The translations under genes and the position numbers were made by a program. Below, in pieces: positions 1 to 6,236 of a DNA stretch of 6,236 bases; the first letter of the stretch is position 1; the number at the start of each line of letters is the position of its first letter. The stretch covers positions 1 through 6,236 of the forward strand of contig PWIL01000081.1 in the NCBI GenBank assembly GCA_003560455.1, written 5' to 3'. The notes beneath the pieces were generated by a model, which was given only the letters and a program-made list of their open reading frames with translations, was not told the DNA's origin and did no database searches. The DNA is from Mollicutes bacterium (lineage in GTDB: Bacteria; Bacillota_I; Bacilli_A; RF39; UBA660).

Positions 1-20
1 AAATAAAACTTTTTTTTCAT
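1..20 (-). CDS. Start of an unidentified gene, 3'-truncated by the window edge
   Basis: Only six full codons are visible, ATG AAA AAA AAG TTT TAT, giving MKKKFY. The gene is supported by a strong ribosome binding site with 6-base spacing and a promoter with a perfect -10 box. It runs in the same direction as the glucan synthase gene but is separated by a terminator, so it is probably a separate transcription unit. A lysine-rich start followed by aromatic residues would fit a signal peptide or membrane protein, but six residues are too few to say. No function can be given. Confidence 0.65.
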
Positions 21-26
21 TACAAA

Positions 27-35
27 CTCCTTTTT
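27..35 (-). promoter_or_regulatory. Ribosome binding site of the downstream gene
   Basis: The minus strand reads AAAAAGGAG here, with the AGGAG core at 27-31. Six bases separate it from the ATG at 18-20. This is a near-ideal Shine-Dalgarno sequence and fixes the start of the gene cut by the left edge. Confidence 0.8.
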
Positions 36-55
36 ATTCTTATTTTTATAAATTC

Positions 56-85
56 ATTATACCACCACCACCCCGAAAAAATCAA
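56..85 (-). promoter_or_regulatory. Sigma70/SigA-type promoter for the downstream gene
   Basis: On the minus strand, TTGATT (80-85; four of six consensus bases) and a perfect TATAAT (56-61) are separated by 18 bases. The predicted start is near position 49, giving a leader of about 29 bases before the ATG at 18-20. The position just upstream of a strong ribosome binding site and downstream of a terminator supports it. The spacer holds an unusual run of G tracts (62-74). Confidence 0.65.
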
Positions 86-143
86 GGTTGGGTGTATGAA
101 TTATGAGCCTAATAACAATTTAGATATATTTTTTATAACCCCT

Positions 144-174
144 ATTATAAGTATATCACAAAAAAATAAGTCAA
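144..174 (-). promoter_or_regulatory. Possible secondary promoter inside the terminator region
   Basis: On the minus strand, TTGACT (169-174) and TATAAT (144-149) are separated by 19 bases. Both boxes match the sigma70 consensus well, but the spacer is 2 bases longer than ideal. The -35 box lies in the loop and arm of the terminator hairpin. If used, it would start transcription near position 137 towards the downstream gene. The chance of random TATAAT boxes is high in AT-rich DNA. Confidence 0.3.
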
Positions 175-186
175 ACGACTTATTTT
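160..186 (-). terminator. Intrinsic terminator of the glucan synthase gene
   Basis: A perfect 10-bp stem (163-172 with 177-186) closes a 4-base loop. On the minus strand it is followed by a T tract: 160-166 on the plus strand is seven A's, four of which also lie in the stem. The stem has only two G-C pairs (170/179 and 172/177), so it is weak on paper, but this is common in AT-rich genomes. The stop codon TAA (180-182) lies inside the upstream arm, so ribosomes finishing translation would sit on the hairpin. Confidence 0.65.
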
Positions 187-3100
187 AAAATAATTTTATG
201 TTTCTTTTGATCATTAACTAAATCAACTGTAAATTCTTGATCAGCATAATGAATTTCTAAATCATAAACAGTTTCTAAATATTGATAGCTAACCTCAATC
301 CTGCCCCATTTTGGATCAAAAGCTGGTTTAATAATTAATTTTTCGCCTTCTTTACGAATACCTAATAAATTTTCCAAAGCAACCTTATACGCCCAACTAG
401 CCGAACCTGTATACCAAGTCCAACCACCTTGACCAGCAAAATATTCATTAGAATATACATCAGCTGCAATTACATATGGCTCGGTTTTATAAACTTTTGG
501 TTTGCGATTAGCCGGATTAATCATTTGAAAATATTGATATGCTTTTTCATTTTCACCTATTTTAGTTAAAGCCATAATATACCACAATGCCGCGTGCGTA
601 TATTGGGCGCCGTTTTCACGAATACCTGGAATATAATAACTAATATAGCCCGGATCATTATCCTCTCCGGTAAATGGCGGCGTCAATAATTTAATAATAC
701 CATTCTTTTTATCAACTAACTGCTTTTCCACTGCCGAAATAATCTTTTTCCTTTTTTGATAAGTAGCAATTTCCGTTAACAAACTCCATGATTGCGAAAT
801 CAAATCAATTTGACATTCACTATTTTCGTGACTTCCTAACGGCTCACCATCATCATAAAAAGCTCTTAAATACCAATTACCATCCCAAGCATTCTTATTT
901 AAATTTTCTTTTAAACTTGCCGCGGCTTCTAAGCAAGCTTGATTAAACTCCGCATCCTGAGTAATTTTTGGCATTTTTAATAAAATATCATAAAGGAAAA
1001 AACCAACCCAAACACTTTCACCTTTACCTAAATGACCTACTTTATTCATACCATCATTCCAATCCCCACTGCCCATCAGCGGCAGACCATTTTCACCCAT
1101 TTGTGATAAGGCTTTATTAATTGCTAATTTAATATGATAATATAAAGTTTCTTTAGCTACTGAATACCTGAAATCAATGCCTTTTTCTGATTCGCCTTCT
1201 AGCAACGCTTCACCTTCAACAAAACCAACCCGCTCTTCTAAAATACTATAATCATTAGTAACTTTTAAATATTCATAAGTGACATAAACTAACCACAAAT
1301 AATCATCTGAAAAGTGCGTTCTCGCTCCAAACATGGTATCTTCATGCCACCAGTGTAAAACATCACCCTCAATAAATTGATGATTTGCTTGTTTTAAAAT
1401 TTGCTTCCGGGTAAAATCAGGATTACTATAAAGCAAACACAATGAATCTTGTAATTGATCGCGGAAACCAGTCGCCCCACCAACTTGATAAAAAGCCGCT
1501 CTTGAATATAAACGCGATGCATAAACTTGATATAAAAGCCAACCATTCATTAAATAATTAAATTTATCATCAGGTGTTTTTACTTTCACCCGACCAACTT
1601 TATCTTGCCAATATTCTTTAGTTTTAGCAAATTCAGCATCAACATTATTTAAATCATGATATTTTCGGGTTAACTCTTCACAATTACCAGAGCCAACTGT
1701 CAAAACAAAACGCTTTTCTTTATCAACTGATAAATTTGTCCGAATAACACGCGAATTATATTCTTCAACATCACAAGTTTTTATTTTTTCCGAACAACTA
1801 ATAAATGCTTTTTCATTTTTAAAATGTTGATTATAATTATTTTGCATCACCAAACAATTGTTGTTTTCATCAAAATTACTATGAATATATCGCGCTGTTT
1901 CTTCTGGACTGGCGCCCAAAACCGGATTAATATTAAATGCTAAATCAACTTTTCTTTTGGTTTTTGATTTAATCACAATATCATAAATTTTAATATTATC
2001 ATTAATTGGTACATAAACTTTTGTTTCAATATCGTATTTTTTAGTTTTTGTTTCAAAAACAGAATAGCCAAAACCATGGCGTGTCTTACTAGGAATCAAT
2101 CTTTTACCATCAATATAAATTTTTTCACTAGCTGGATCTAAAACCGGATCATTACTCCAATTAGTTAATTTAAATTCCCGACTATTATACGCATATGTAA
2201 ATCCACCTAAATTATTAGTAATGACCGTTCCAAAATTTTCATTTGCTAAAACATTAGACCATGGTTTAGGTGTATCCGTTGTTTTTATTAAATATTCACT
2301 ACCATCTTCCACAAATCTACCAAAATTACAAACACTTCCCTTTTCACCGAATACTAACATATCATTACCACTTGTTTTTTTAGTGATAATTTCGCGATAA
2401 TTTTCAATATCATTAATTTGGTCATTTAAAGACTTTCTAATTGAGCCGTCAAAATGTAGACTAGCAACTACTTTTAGTAAATTTCGCTCTTCTTCGGTAA
2501 TATCATCAATAACATATATACTACCAGGCAGATCATCAAAATAATTTTGACTATTAATCCGATACATCATCCGATCAATTGATTTTTTTACCAATTCTTT
2601 CTTTTCGCCACTTTCATTATTAATAATTACAATATCAATATACACAGCTCGAGTTTGATAAAATTCATAAGCCCGCAGCACATCATAAATAAAACCAGAA
2701 TTTTCGGCACTAAACACATCTACCAAAATAACTGGCAATTCACCAGAAATACCAAATTTCCATAAATTCTTTTGCGTTAAAACATTATTTAATAATAATT
2801 TTTTACGATCTATTTCCGCCACATATTGATAAATATATTTTAACAATCGATTATAAGCTCTTATTTCAACACCACTTAAACCAGCATAACTATTTCGCAT
2901 ATTATTTAAGACCGTTGCCTTTTCAAAAGCTTGCTCAATCTTTCGTTCGCTATTATAACTTTTTACAATATCCGTAACCTGTTCTTTTGATTTGCCAAAA
3001 CCAACCAACAAATATAGGGTTTCTTTTCCGCCTGGTTTTAAAACAATCTTTTTGCGAATACTCATTATTGGATCTAATAAAGCTCCGCTTTCACTAGTCA

Positions 3101-6100
3101 TTTTTTCATTTCGCTTAATCTTTATCGCTTCATCAGTTTTATTATTTCGACCTAAAAAATTATAACGCGATGTTTCAAAATCAAAAACACCATCATCATC
3201 AGCCATAAAAAAGCGATTAATAATAAAATATTTTGTATTATCTTTGGTTCTTGACCTTCTTGTGAAAATCAATGATGAAGTTACTTCATCAATTTCACAA
3301 TTTATCATCATACTATTAAACACGCGATGTGCAATATCTTCTTCAGGCCTTGCCATAATTAATTCACCATAAGAAGTTAATTCCAACTCAACCTCTTCCG
3401 AACCGGCATTTTCAACTTTTATTTTACGAATTTCGGCATTATGATCCTTAGTTACTGTCACTTCAGTTGTTGTAATAATATTATCATCTTCTCTAACAAA
3501 TTTAATTCGATCTGACGCAAAAACAACATGATAATTTTCTGGTTCTTTTAAATCAGGATTATATGTATTTGACCATACTTTATTCTTATTTTTAATATAA
3601 ACAAATAAACCATAATTTTCATCTTCAGTTTTGCGATAGCGATTAACTTGTAAGTTTTTATATTTACTAAATCCCAAACCACGATCATTAATAAAGACCG
3701 TATAAGATCCGTTTGATAAAACACCAACTTCAGGAATAGTTGAAACGCCTTCTTGTTCTCGCATATCATTTTCATAAACTTCGCGTTTATAATTTGTCTT
3801 TTTATACCGCGCTATTTTTAAATCAATATAAGTTCTAATTTGTACTTTTTCTTTTAATAAAATTTCAACTGATTTAACTGTTTTATCATCATGAAAATAA
3901 TCTTGAATTACATTATTTTGCAAATAATTAGTAATGCTCGCCAAAATCATTCCTTGATGATGTGTGTAATAAGCTTTGACAATTGCTCGATCATCATGAT
4001 CATATGATTCAAAAAATCCATATTCACCAATCATACCCAATTTATCAAACTTTTTAATATTATTATAAACATCCGCCGGATACTTCCCTAAAGCCATTAA
4101 TGATGCATATGGCGCAATTACAATCTTCGGAATTTCACTATCATGAAATTTTAAATATGGTATGCCAAAAGCTTTATATTTATAATTTTGCGCATCGTCT
4201 AATTTATTATAAGCCGATTCTGTCAGACCAAAAGGTAGTTTTGGATCTACTTCGCGCATAAATTCCCGATGTGCATAATAAGCAAAGGCATATGTCTCAT
4301 CAAGTAATGTATGTTCAAAGGTTCTCATAAAAATTAATGGCATATAATATTCAAACATTGTTCCTGACCAAGAAACAACGCCCTTATACCATTTATGCTT
4401 AGTTAATGTTTTATCTAGGCGAAACCAATGCTTAAACGGCACATCACCTTTAGCAATTGCAATAAAACTAGCCAATCTTGCTTCTGATAAAAAATTATTA
4501 TAATTATAAGGCACTAACATTCCCTCGTTAACAATATAACCAATACTAAAAACTTCACCATCTTCATTATAAAGTTTTGAAAAGTCAGTATTATCAATTA
4601 ACTTTTGAACACGATATTTTAAAGATTTATAATGGGAAAATTGGTTTAAAAAACCTTTTACCACATATAATGATGCCACAAAATTACCATTATCAGCAGT
4701 TGAAATAAAAAATGGCGGCAATTCCTTTTTGGTTTCAATATTATACCAATTATATAAATGACCATGCCATTTTTTTAAATTCTCAACGGCATGAATAATA
4801 TGATTAATTTTATCGACCGCTATCTCTTTAGAAATAATCTTTAATTCATATGCTGAAATAACTGCCACTAATGAAAAACCAATATTAGTTGGTGATGTTC
4901 GATAATCAATCTTTTCATTACGATTTAATTGATAATTATCTGGGATTAAATAACCTGTTTCTCTATTTAAATATTGATCGAACAACGCCCATGTTCTTTG
5001 CGCTACCTCACGAATATCGCTTTCCATTCGCTTACCAGGAATATCTTTTTGATGCTTGATATCTCGACTAATCAAAAACATTAAAAATGGCGCAATTAAC
5101 CACATAAAGGCTACAAAATAAGCAATATATAAATAATTACCAGCATAATAATAAGCTAAAACTAACAATAATAAAGCGGAAATATAGTTAACTTTAAAAT
5201 TACGCAAATAATTAGCTAAAGTATTTTTTGAAGTTGCTTCAACTTCTTCAGAGGTTATCCAATTAAGCAAATTTTTGCGACTAATATACATCCGATATAA
5301 AGCCTTAAAAATAGCATCCAAATATAAATAAGCTTCATAGGGGAGAACTGCCAAAACAATCAACGATTTTGCTATTACTGCTAATATTCCCCAAATGATT
5401 TTCAAGTAATAACGCAGAAGTATATCATATTTTTGCCTTGATAACATATTATATAATAAATAGAAGAAAATTGGGACAGCAATAATTATTGCCACTAACC
5501 ACATCGTCAATACTGGATTTTGACTAAAAGTAAACGCAAATAAAACAATTAAAAAGAGGAAGGGACTGCGAAGACTGCGTCTTAAATTATCAAATATTTT
5601 CCATTGACCAATTAAACTAATTGGGTTTTCGACCAAATCATTTTTAAAATTACGCACAGTCCTTTTTAACCAACTAATAATCTGCCAATCACCACGCGTC
5701 CAACGATGATGACGCATAGCATCATTAAAATATTTGGAAGGAAAGCCATCAAATAATTCAACATCGCTTATATACCCACAACGCAAATAATTACCTTCAA
5801 TTAAATCATGACTTAAAATTAAATTTTCAGGAAATGTTTTAGATAATATTTTATCAAAAATTTCTAAATCATAAATACCTTTACCAGTAAAACTACCTTC
5901 ACCAAAAATATCTTGATATAAATCAAATTGTTTTGATGAATATATATCCAAACCACCTAGACCAGCAAACAATTGCGAGTATTCAGACTTATTAGTAACC
6001 TCAACATCAATACTAACGCGTGGTTGCATAACGGCATAACCTTGTTCAACTTTCATTCCATCTTTTGACAAAACTGGCTGATTCATTGGATGAACCATCG

Positions 6101-6236
6101 TTCCAATTAATTTTAACGCTGTATTTAATAATAATTTAGTATCGGCATCTAAAGTAATCACATATTTAATTTTTTTATTAAACTTATCAAAAGTATGACA
6201 ACAAAAATATTTTTCTTTTTCCGTTTTTTTCAACTT
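180..6236 (-). CDS. ndvB: Cyclic beta-1,2-glucan synthase (GT84-GH94 family), 5'-truncated by the window edge
   Basis: This large membrane enzyme is expected to polymerise glucose from UDP-glucose into beta-1,2-glucan, trim the chain and close it into a ring. About 2,018 residues are visible. In order they are a GT84 core (to about residue 200), hydrophobic segments (223-389), a glycoamylase-like domain (403-800), a degenerate GH94-like module (836-1300) and an active-looking GH94 module (1328-1955) with a short C-terminal beta tail. Key signatures are DAD at 29-31, RHHRW at 174-178, GDWND at 1723-1727 and TGSA at 1942-1945. Family members usually have about 2,800 residues, so some 600-800 N-terminal residues are missing. 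The TTG at 6231-6233 is not a credible start: it lies inside the GT domain, has no ribosome binding site in view, and the codon before it (AAG) keeps the frame open. No frameshift or internal stop is seen. The stop is TAA, overlapped by a terminator. The family assignment is firm; that the product is cyclic is inferred from the architecture. Confidence 0.93.
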   Translation of the reverse strand, partial: KLKKTEKEKYFCCHTFDKFNKKIKYVITLDADTKLLLNTALKLIGTMVHPMNQPVLSKDGMKVEQGYAVMQPRVSIDVEVTNKSEYSQLFAGLGGLDIYSSKQFDLYQDIFGEGSFTGKGIYDLEIFDKILSKTFPENLILSHDLIEGNYLRCGYISDVELFDGFPSKYFNDAMRHHRWTRGDWQIISWLKRTVRNFKNDLVENPISLIGQWKIFDNLRRSLRSPFLFLIVLFAFTFSQNPVLTMWLVAIIIAVPIFFYLLYNMLSRQKYDILLRYYLKIIWGILAVIAKSLIVLAVLPYEAYLYLDAIFKALYRMYISRKNLLNWITSEEVEATSKNTLANYLRNFKVNYISALLLLVLAYYYAGNYLYIAYFVAFMWLIAPFLMFLISRDIKHQKDIPGKRMESDIREVAQRTWALFDQYLNRETGYLIPDNYQLNRNEKIDYRTSPTNIGFSLVAVISAYELKIISKEIAVDKINHIIHAVENLKKWHGHLYNWYNIETKKELPPFFISTADNGNFVASLYVVKGFLNQFSHYKSLKYRVQKLIDNTDFSKLYNEDGEVFSIGYIVNEGMLVPYNYNNFLSEARLASFIAIAKGDVPFKHWFRLDKTLTKHKWYKGVVSWSGTMFEYYMPLIFMRTFEHTLLDETYAFAYYAHREFMREVDPKLPFGLTESAYNKLDDAQNYKYKAFGIPYLKFHDSEIPKIVIAPYASLMALGKYPADVYNNIKKFDKLGMIGEYGFFESYDHDDRAIVKAYYTHHQGMILASITNYLQNNVIQDYFHDDKTVKSVEILLKEKVQIRTYIDLKIARYKKTNYKREVYENDMREQEGVSTIPEVGVLSNGSYTVFINDRGLGFSKYKNLQVNRYRKTEDENYGLFVYIKNKNKVWSNTYNPDLKEPENYHVVFASDRIKFVREDDNIITTTEVTVTKDHNAEIRKIKVENAGSEEVELELTSYGELIMARPEEDIAHRVFNSMMINCEIDEVTSSLIFTRRSRTKDNTKYFIINRFFMADDDGVFDFETSRYNFLGRNNKTDEAIKIKRNEKMTSESGALLDPIMSIRKKIVLKPGGKETLYLLVGFGKSKEQVTDIVKSYNSERKIEQAFEKATVLNNMRNSYAGLSGVEIRAYNRLLKYIYQYVAEIDRKKLLLNNVLTQKNLWKFGISGELPVILVDVFSAENSGFIYDVLRAYEFYQTRAVYIDIVIINNESGEKKELVKKSIDRMMYRINSQNYFDDLPGSIYVIDDITEEERNLLKVVASLHFDGSIRKSLNDQINDIENYREIITKKTSGNDMLVFGEKGSVCNFGRFVEDGSEYLIKTTDTPKPWSNVLANENFGTVITNNLGGFTYAYNSREFKLTNWSNDPVLDPASEKIYIDGKRLIPSKTRHGFGYSVFETKTKKYDIETKVYVPINDNIKIYDIVIKSKTKRKVDLAFNINPVLGASPEETARYIHSNFDENNNCLVMQNNYNQHFKNEKAFISCSEKIKTCDVEEYNSRVIRTNLSVDKEKRFVLTVGSGNCEELTRKYHDLNNVDAEFAKTKEYWQDKVGRVKVKTPDDKFNYLMNGWLLYQVYASRLYSRAAFYQVGGATGFRDQLQDSLCLLYSNPDFTRKQILKQANHQFIEGDVLHWWHEDTMFGARTHFSDDYLWLVYVTYEYLKVTNDYSILEERVGFVEGEALLEGESEKGIDFRYSVAKETLYYHIKLAINKALSQMGENGLPLMGSGDWNDGMNKVGHLGKGESVWVGFFLYDILLKMPKITQDAEFNQACLEAAASLKENLNKNAWDGNWYLRAFYDDGEPLGSHENSECQIDLISQSWSLLTEIATYQKRKKIISAVEKQLVDKKNGIIKLLTPPFTGEDNDPGYISYYIPGIRENGAQYTHAALWYIMALTKIGENEKAYQYFQMINPANRKPKVYKTEPYVIAADVYSNEYFAGQGGWTWYTGSASWAYKVALENLLGIRKEGEKLIIKPAFDPKWGRIEVSYQYLETVYDLEIHYADQEFTVDLVNDQKKHKIILK
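183..2252 (-). other. Domain: GH94 beta-1,2-glucan phosphorylase module with intact active site
   Basis: Approximately residues 1328-2017. A beta-sandwich (about 1328-1545) leads into an (alpha/alpha)6 catalytic barrel (about 1556-1955) and a short beta tail. The GH94 signatures are GGATGFRDQLQD (1585-1596), LHWWHED (1626-1632), GSGDWNDGMN (1721-1730), IRENGAQYTH (1871-1880) and GWTWYTGSASWAYK (1937-1950). D1727 (codon at 1053-1055) is the likely general acid. H1880 and the T1942-G1943-S1944 turn match the phosphate-binding positions of GH94 enzymes. In Cgs proteins this domain is known to control chain length by phosphorolysis of the growing glucan. All key residues are present, so activity is expected. 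Confidence 0.88.
2334..3728 (-). other. Domain: first GH94-like module, apparently without catalytic residues
   Basis: Approximately residues 836-1300. A beta-rich part, beginning near VLSNGSYTVFINDRGLGFS, resembles the N-terminal beta-sandwich of GH94 enzymes. It is followed by a shorter helical part with NLWKFGISGELPVILV (1156-1171), which occupies the place of the GGATGFRDQLQD block in the second module. The GDWND, HWWHED, RENGAQYTH and TGSA signatures of a working phosphorylase are all absent here. The module is therefore probably structural, or helps hold the glucan chain. The similarity to the second module was aligned by eye and is weak in the helical part. Confidence 0.55.
3834..5027 (-). 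other. Domain: glycoamylase-like region, probable cyclization domain (GH189-like)
   Basis: Approximately residues 403-800. This region follows the last membrane segment and has the helix-rich, aromatic-rich look of an (alpha/alpha)6 barrel. Recognisable family blocks are SWSGTMFEYYMP (621-632), GLTESAYN (669-676), VIAPYASLMAL (705-715), YGFFESYD (738-745) and THHQGM (757-762). In cyclic beta-1,2-glucan synthases the domain at this position carries out ring closure by transglycosylation and is classified as GH189. E628, E672 and E742 lie in conserved-looking blocks and are candidate catalytic acids, but I cannot assign nucleophile and acid/base from sequence alone. Boundaries are approximate. 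Confidence 0.7.
5061..6236 (-). other. Domain: GT84 glycosyltransferase core (C-terminal part) and membrane segments
   Basis: Residues 1-391. The segment begins in a beta strand leading to the DxD motif (D29-A30-D31), which in this GT-A fold binds metal and UDP-glucose. SHDLIEG (141-147) holds the acidic residue expected to act as catalytic base (D143). RHHRW followed by TRGDWQ (174-184) is this family's version of the Q/RxxRW acceptor motif. Hydrophobic stretches at about 223-238, 240-264, 283-298, 349-366 and 368-389 would anchor the enzyme in the cytoplasmic membrane. The first part of the GT domain, including its first aspartate, and any N-terminal membrane helices are outside the window. 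The motifs are seen directly; their roles come from the known family. Confidence 0.87.

Noticed and set aside
133..150. Repeated TTATAA (133-138 and 145-150) that could form a hairpin with a 6-base loop
   Set aside because: The stem is six A-T pairs only and TTATAA is itself palindromic, so it is expected by chance in such AT-rich DNA; it gives neither a stable hairpin nor a T tract of its own.
21..179. Possible small RNA, riboswitch or short peptide gene in the intergenic stretch
   Set aside because: Beyond the terminator, promoter boxes and ribosome binding site I see no stable G-C-containing stem set, known riboswitch core or short frame with its own ribosome binding site.
3548..3775. A 75-codon minus-strand frame inside the synthase gene
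   Set aside because: It is a shifted-frame shadow of the synthase codons around residues 820-895, rich in I, K and L as expected from AT-rich DNA, with no domain motif. It overlaps a strongly supported coding frame.
5700..5714. Glycosyltransferase motif reads RHHRW instead of the textbook QxxRW
   Set aside because: An R-x-x-R-W form followed by xRGDWQ is what I expect for the GT84 family, so this is not a sign of lost activity.
180..6236. Possible TGA=Trp genetic code, considered because of the low G+C
   Set aside because: The frame stays open for about 2,000 codons under the standard code, the Trp codons in the motifs are TGG, and the stop is TAA; nothing calls for recoding.

Overview
The window is AT-rich (roughly one third G+C by eye) and almost entirely filled by one very long minus-strand reading frame. 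It encodes most of a cyclic beta-1,2-glucan synthase of the NdvB/ChvB/Cgs family. The frame is open from the right edge of the window to a TAA at 180-182. About 2,018 residues are visible, and the true N-terminus lies beyond the right edge. Residue numbers in this annotation count from the TTG codon at 6231-6233, which is a convenience and not a believed start.

Layout, read along the minus strand from right to left: (1) the C-terminal half of a GT84 glycosyltransferase core, followed by a membrane region; (2) a glycoamylase-like (alpha/alpha)6 region, the position of the cyclization domain (GH189) in this family; (3) a first GH94-like module that seems to have lost its catalytic residues; (4) a complete GH94 phosphorylase module with its active-site signatures; (5) an intrinsic terminator overlapping the stop codon; (6) a 159-base intergenic stretch with a good sigma70-type promoter and a strong ribosome binding site; (7) the first codons of a second minus-strand gene, cut by the left edge. 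The domains fit one job: UDP-glucose-dependent synthesis of beta-1,2-glucan at the membrane, chain-length trimming by phosphorolysis, and ring closure.

The organism is probably a low-GC bacterium with Bacillota-like expression signals (AAAAAGGAG ribosome binding site, TATAAT box). This rests on composition, signals and the general look of the protein, not on a marker gene, so a low-GC member of another phylum is possible. Trp is written as TGG and no in-frame TGA occurs over about 2,000 codons, so the TGA=Trp code of Mycoplasma-type organisms is not used.

I see no mobile element, CRISPR array, RNA gene or clear sign of a new multi-gene system. The less ordinary points are the tandem active/degenerate GH94-like modules and the G-tract promoter spacer of the downstream gene.
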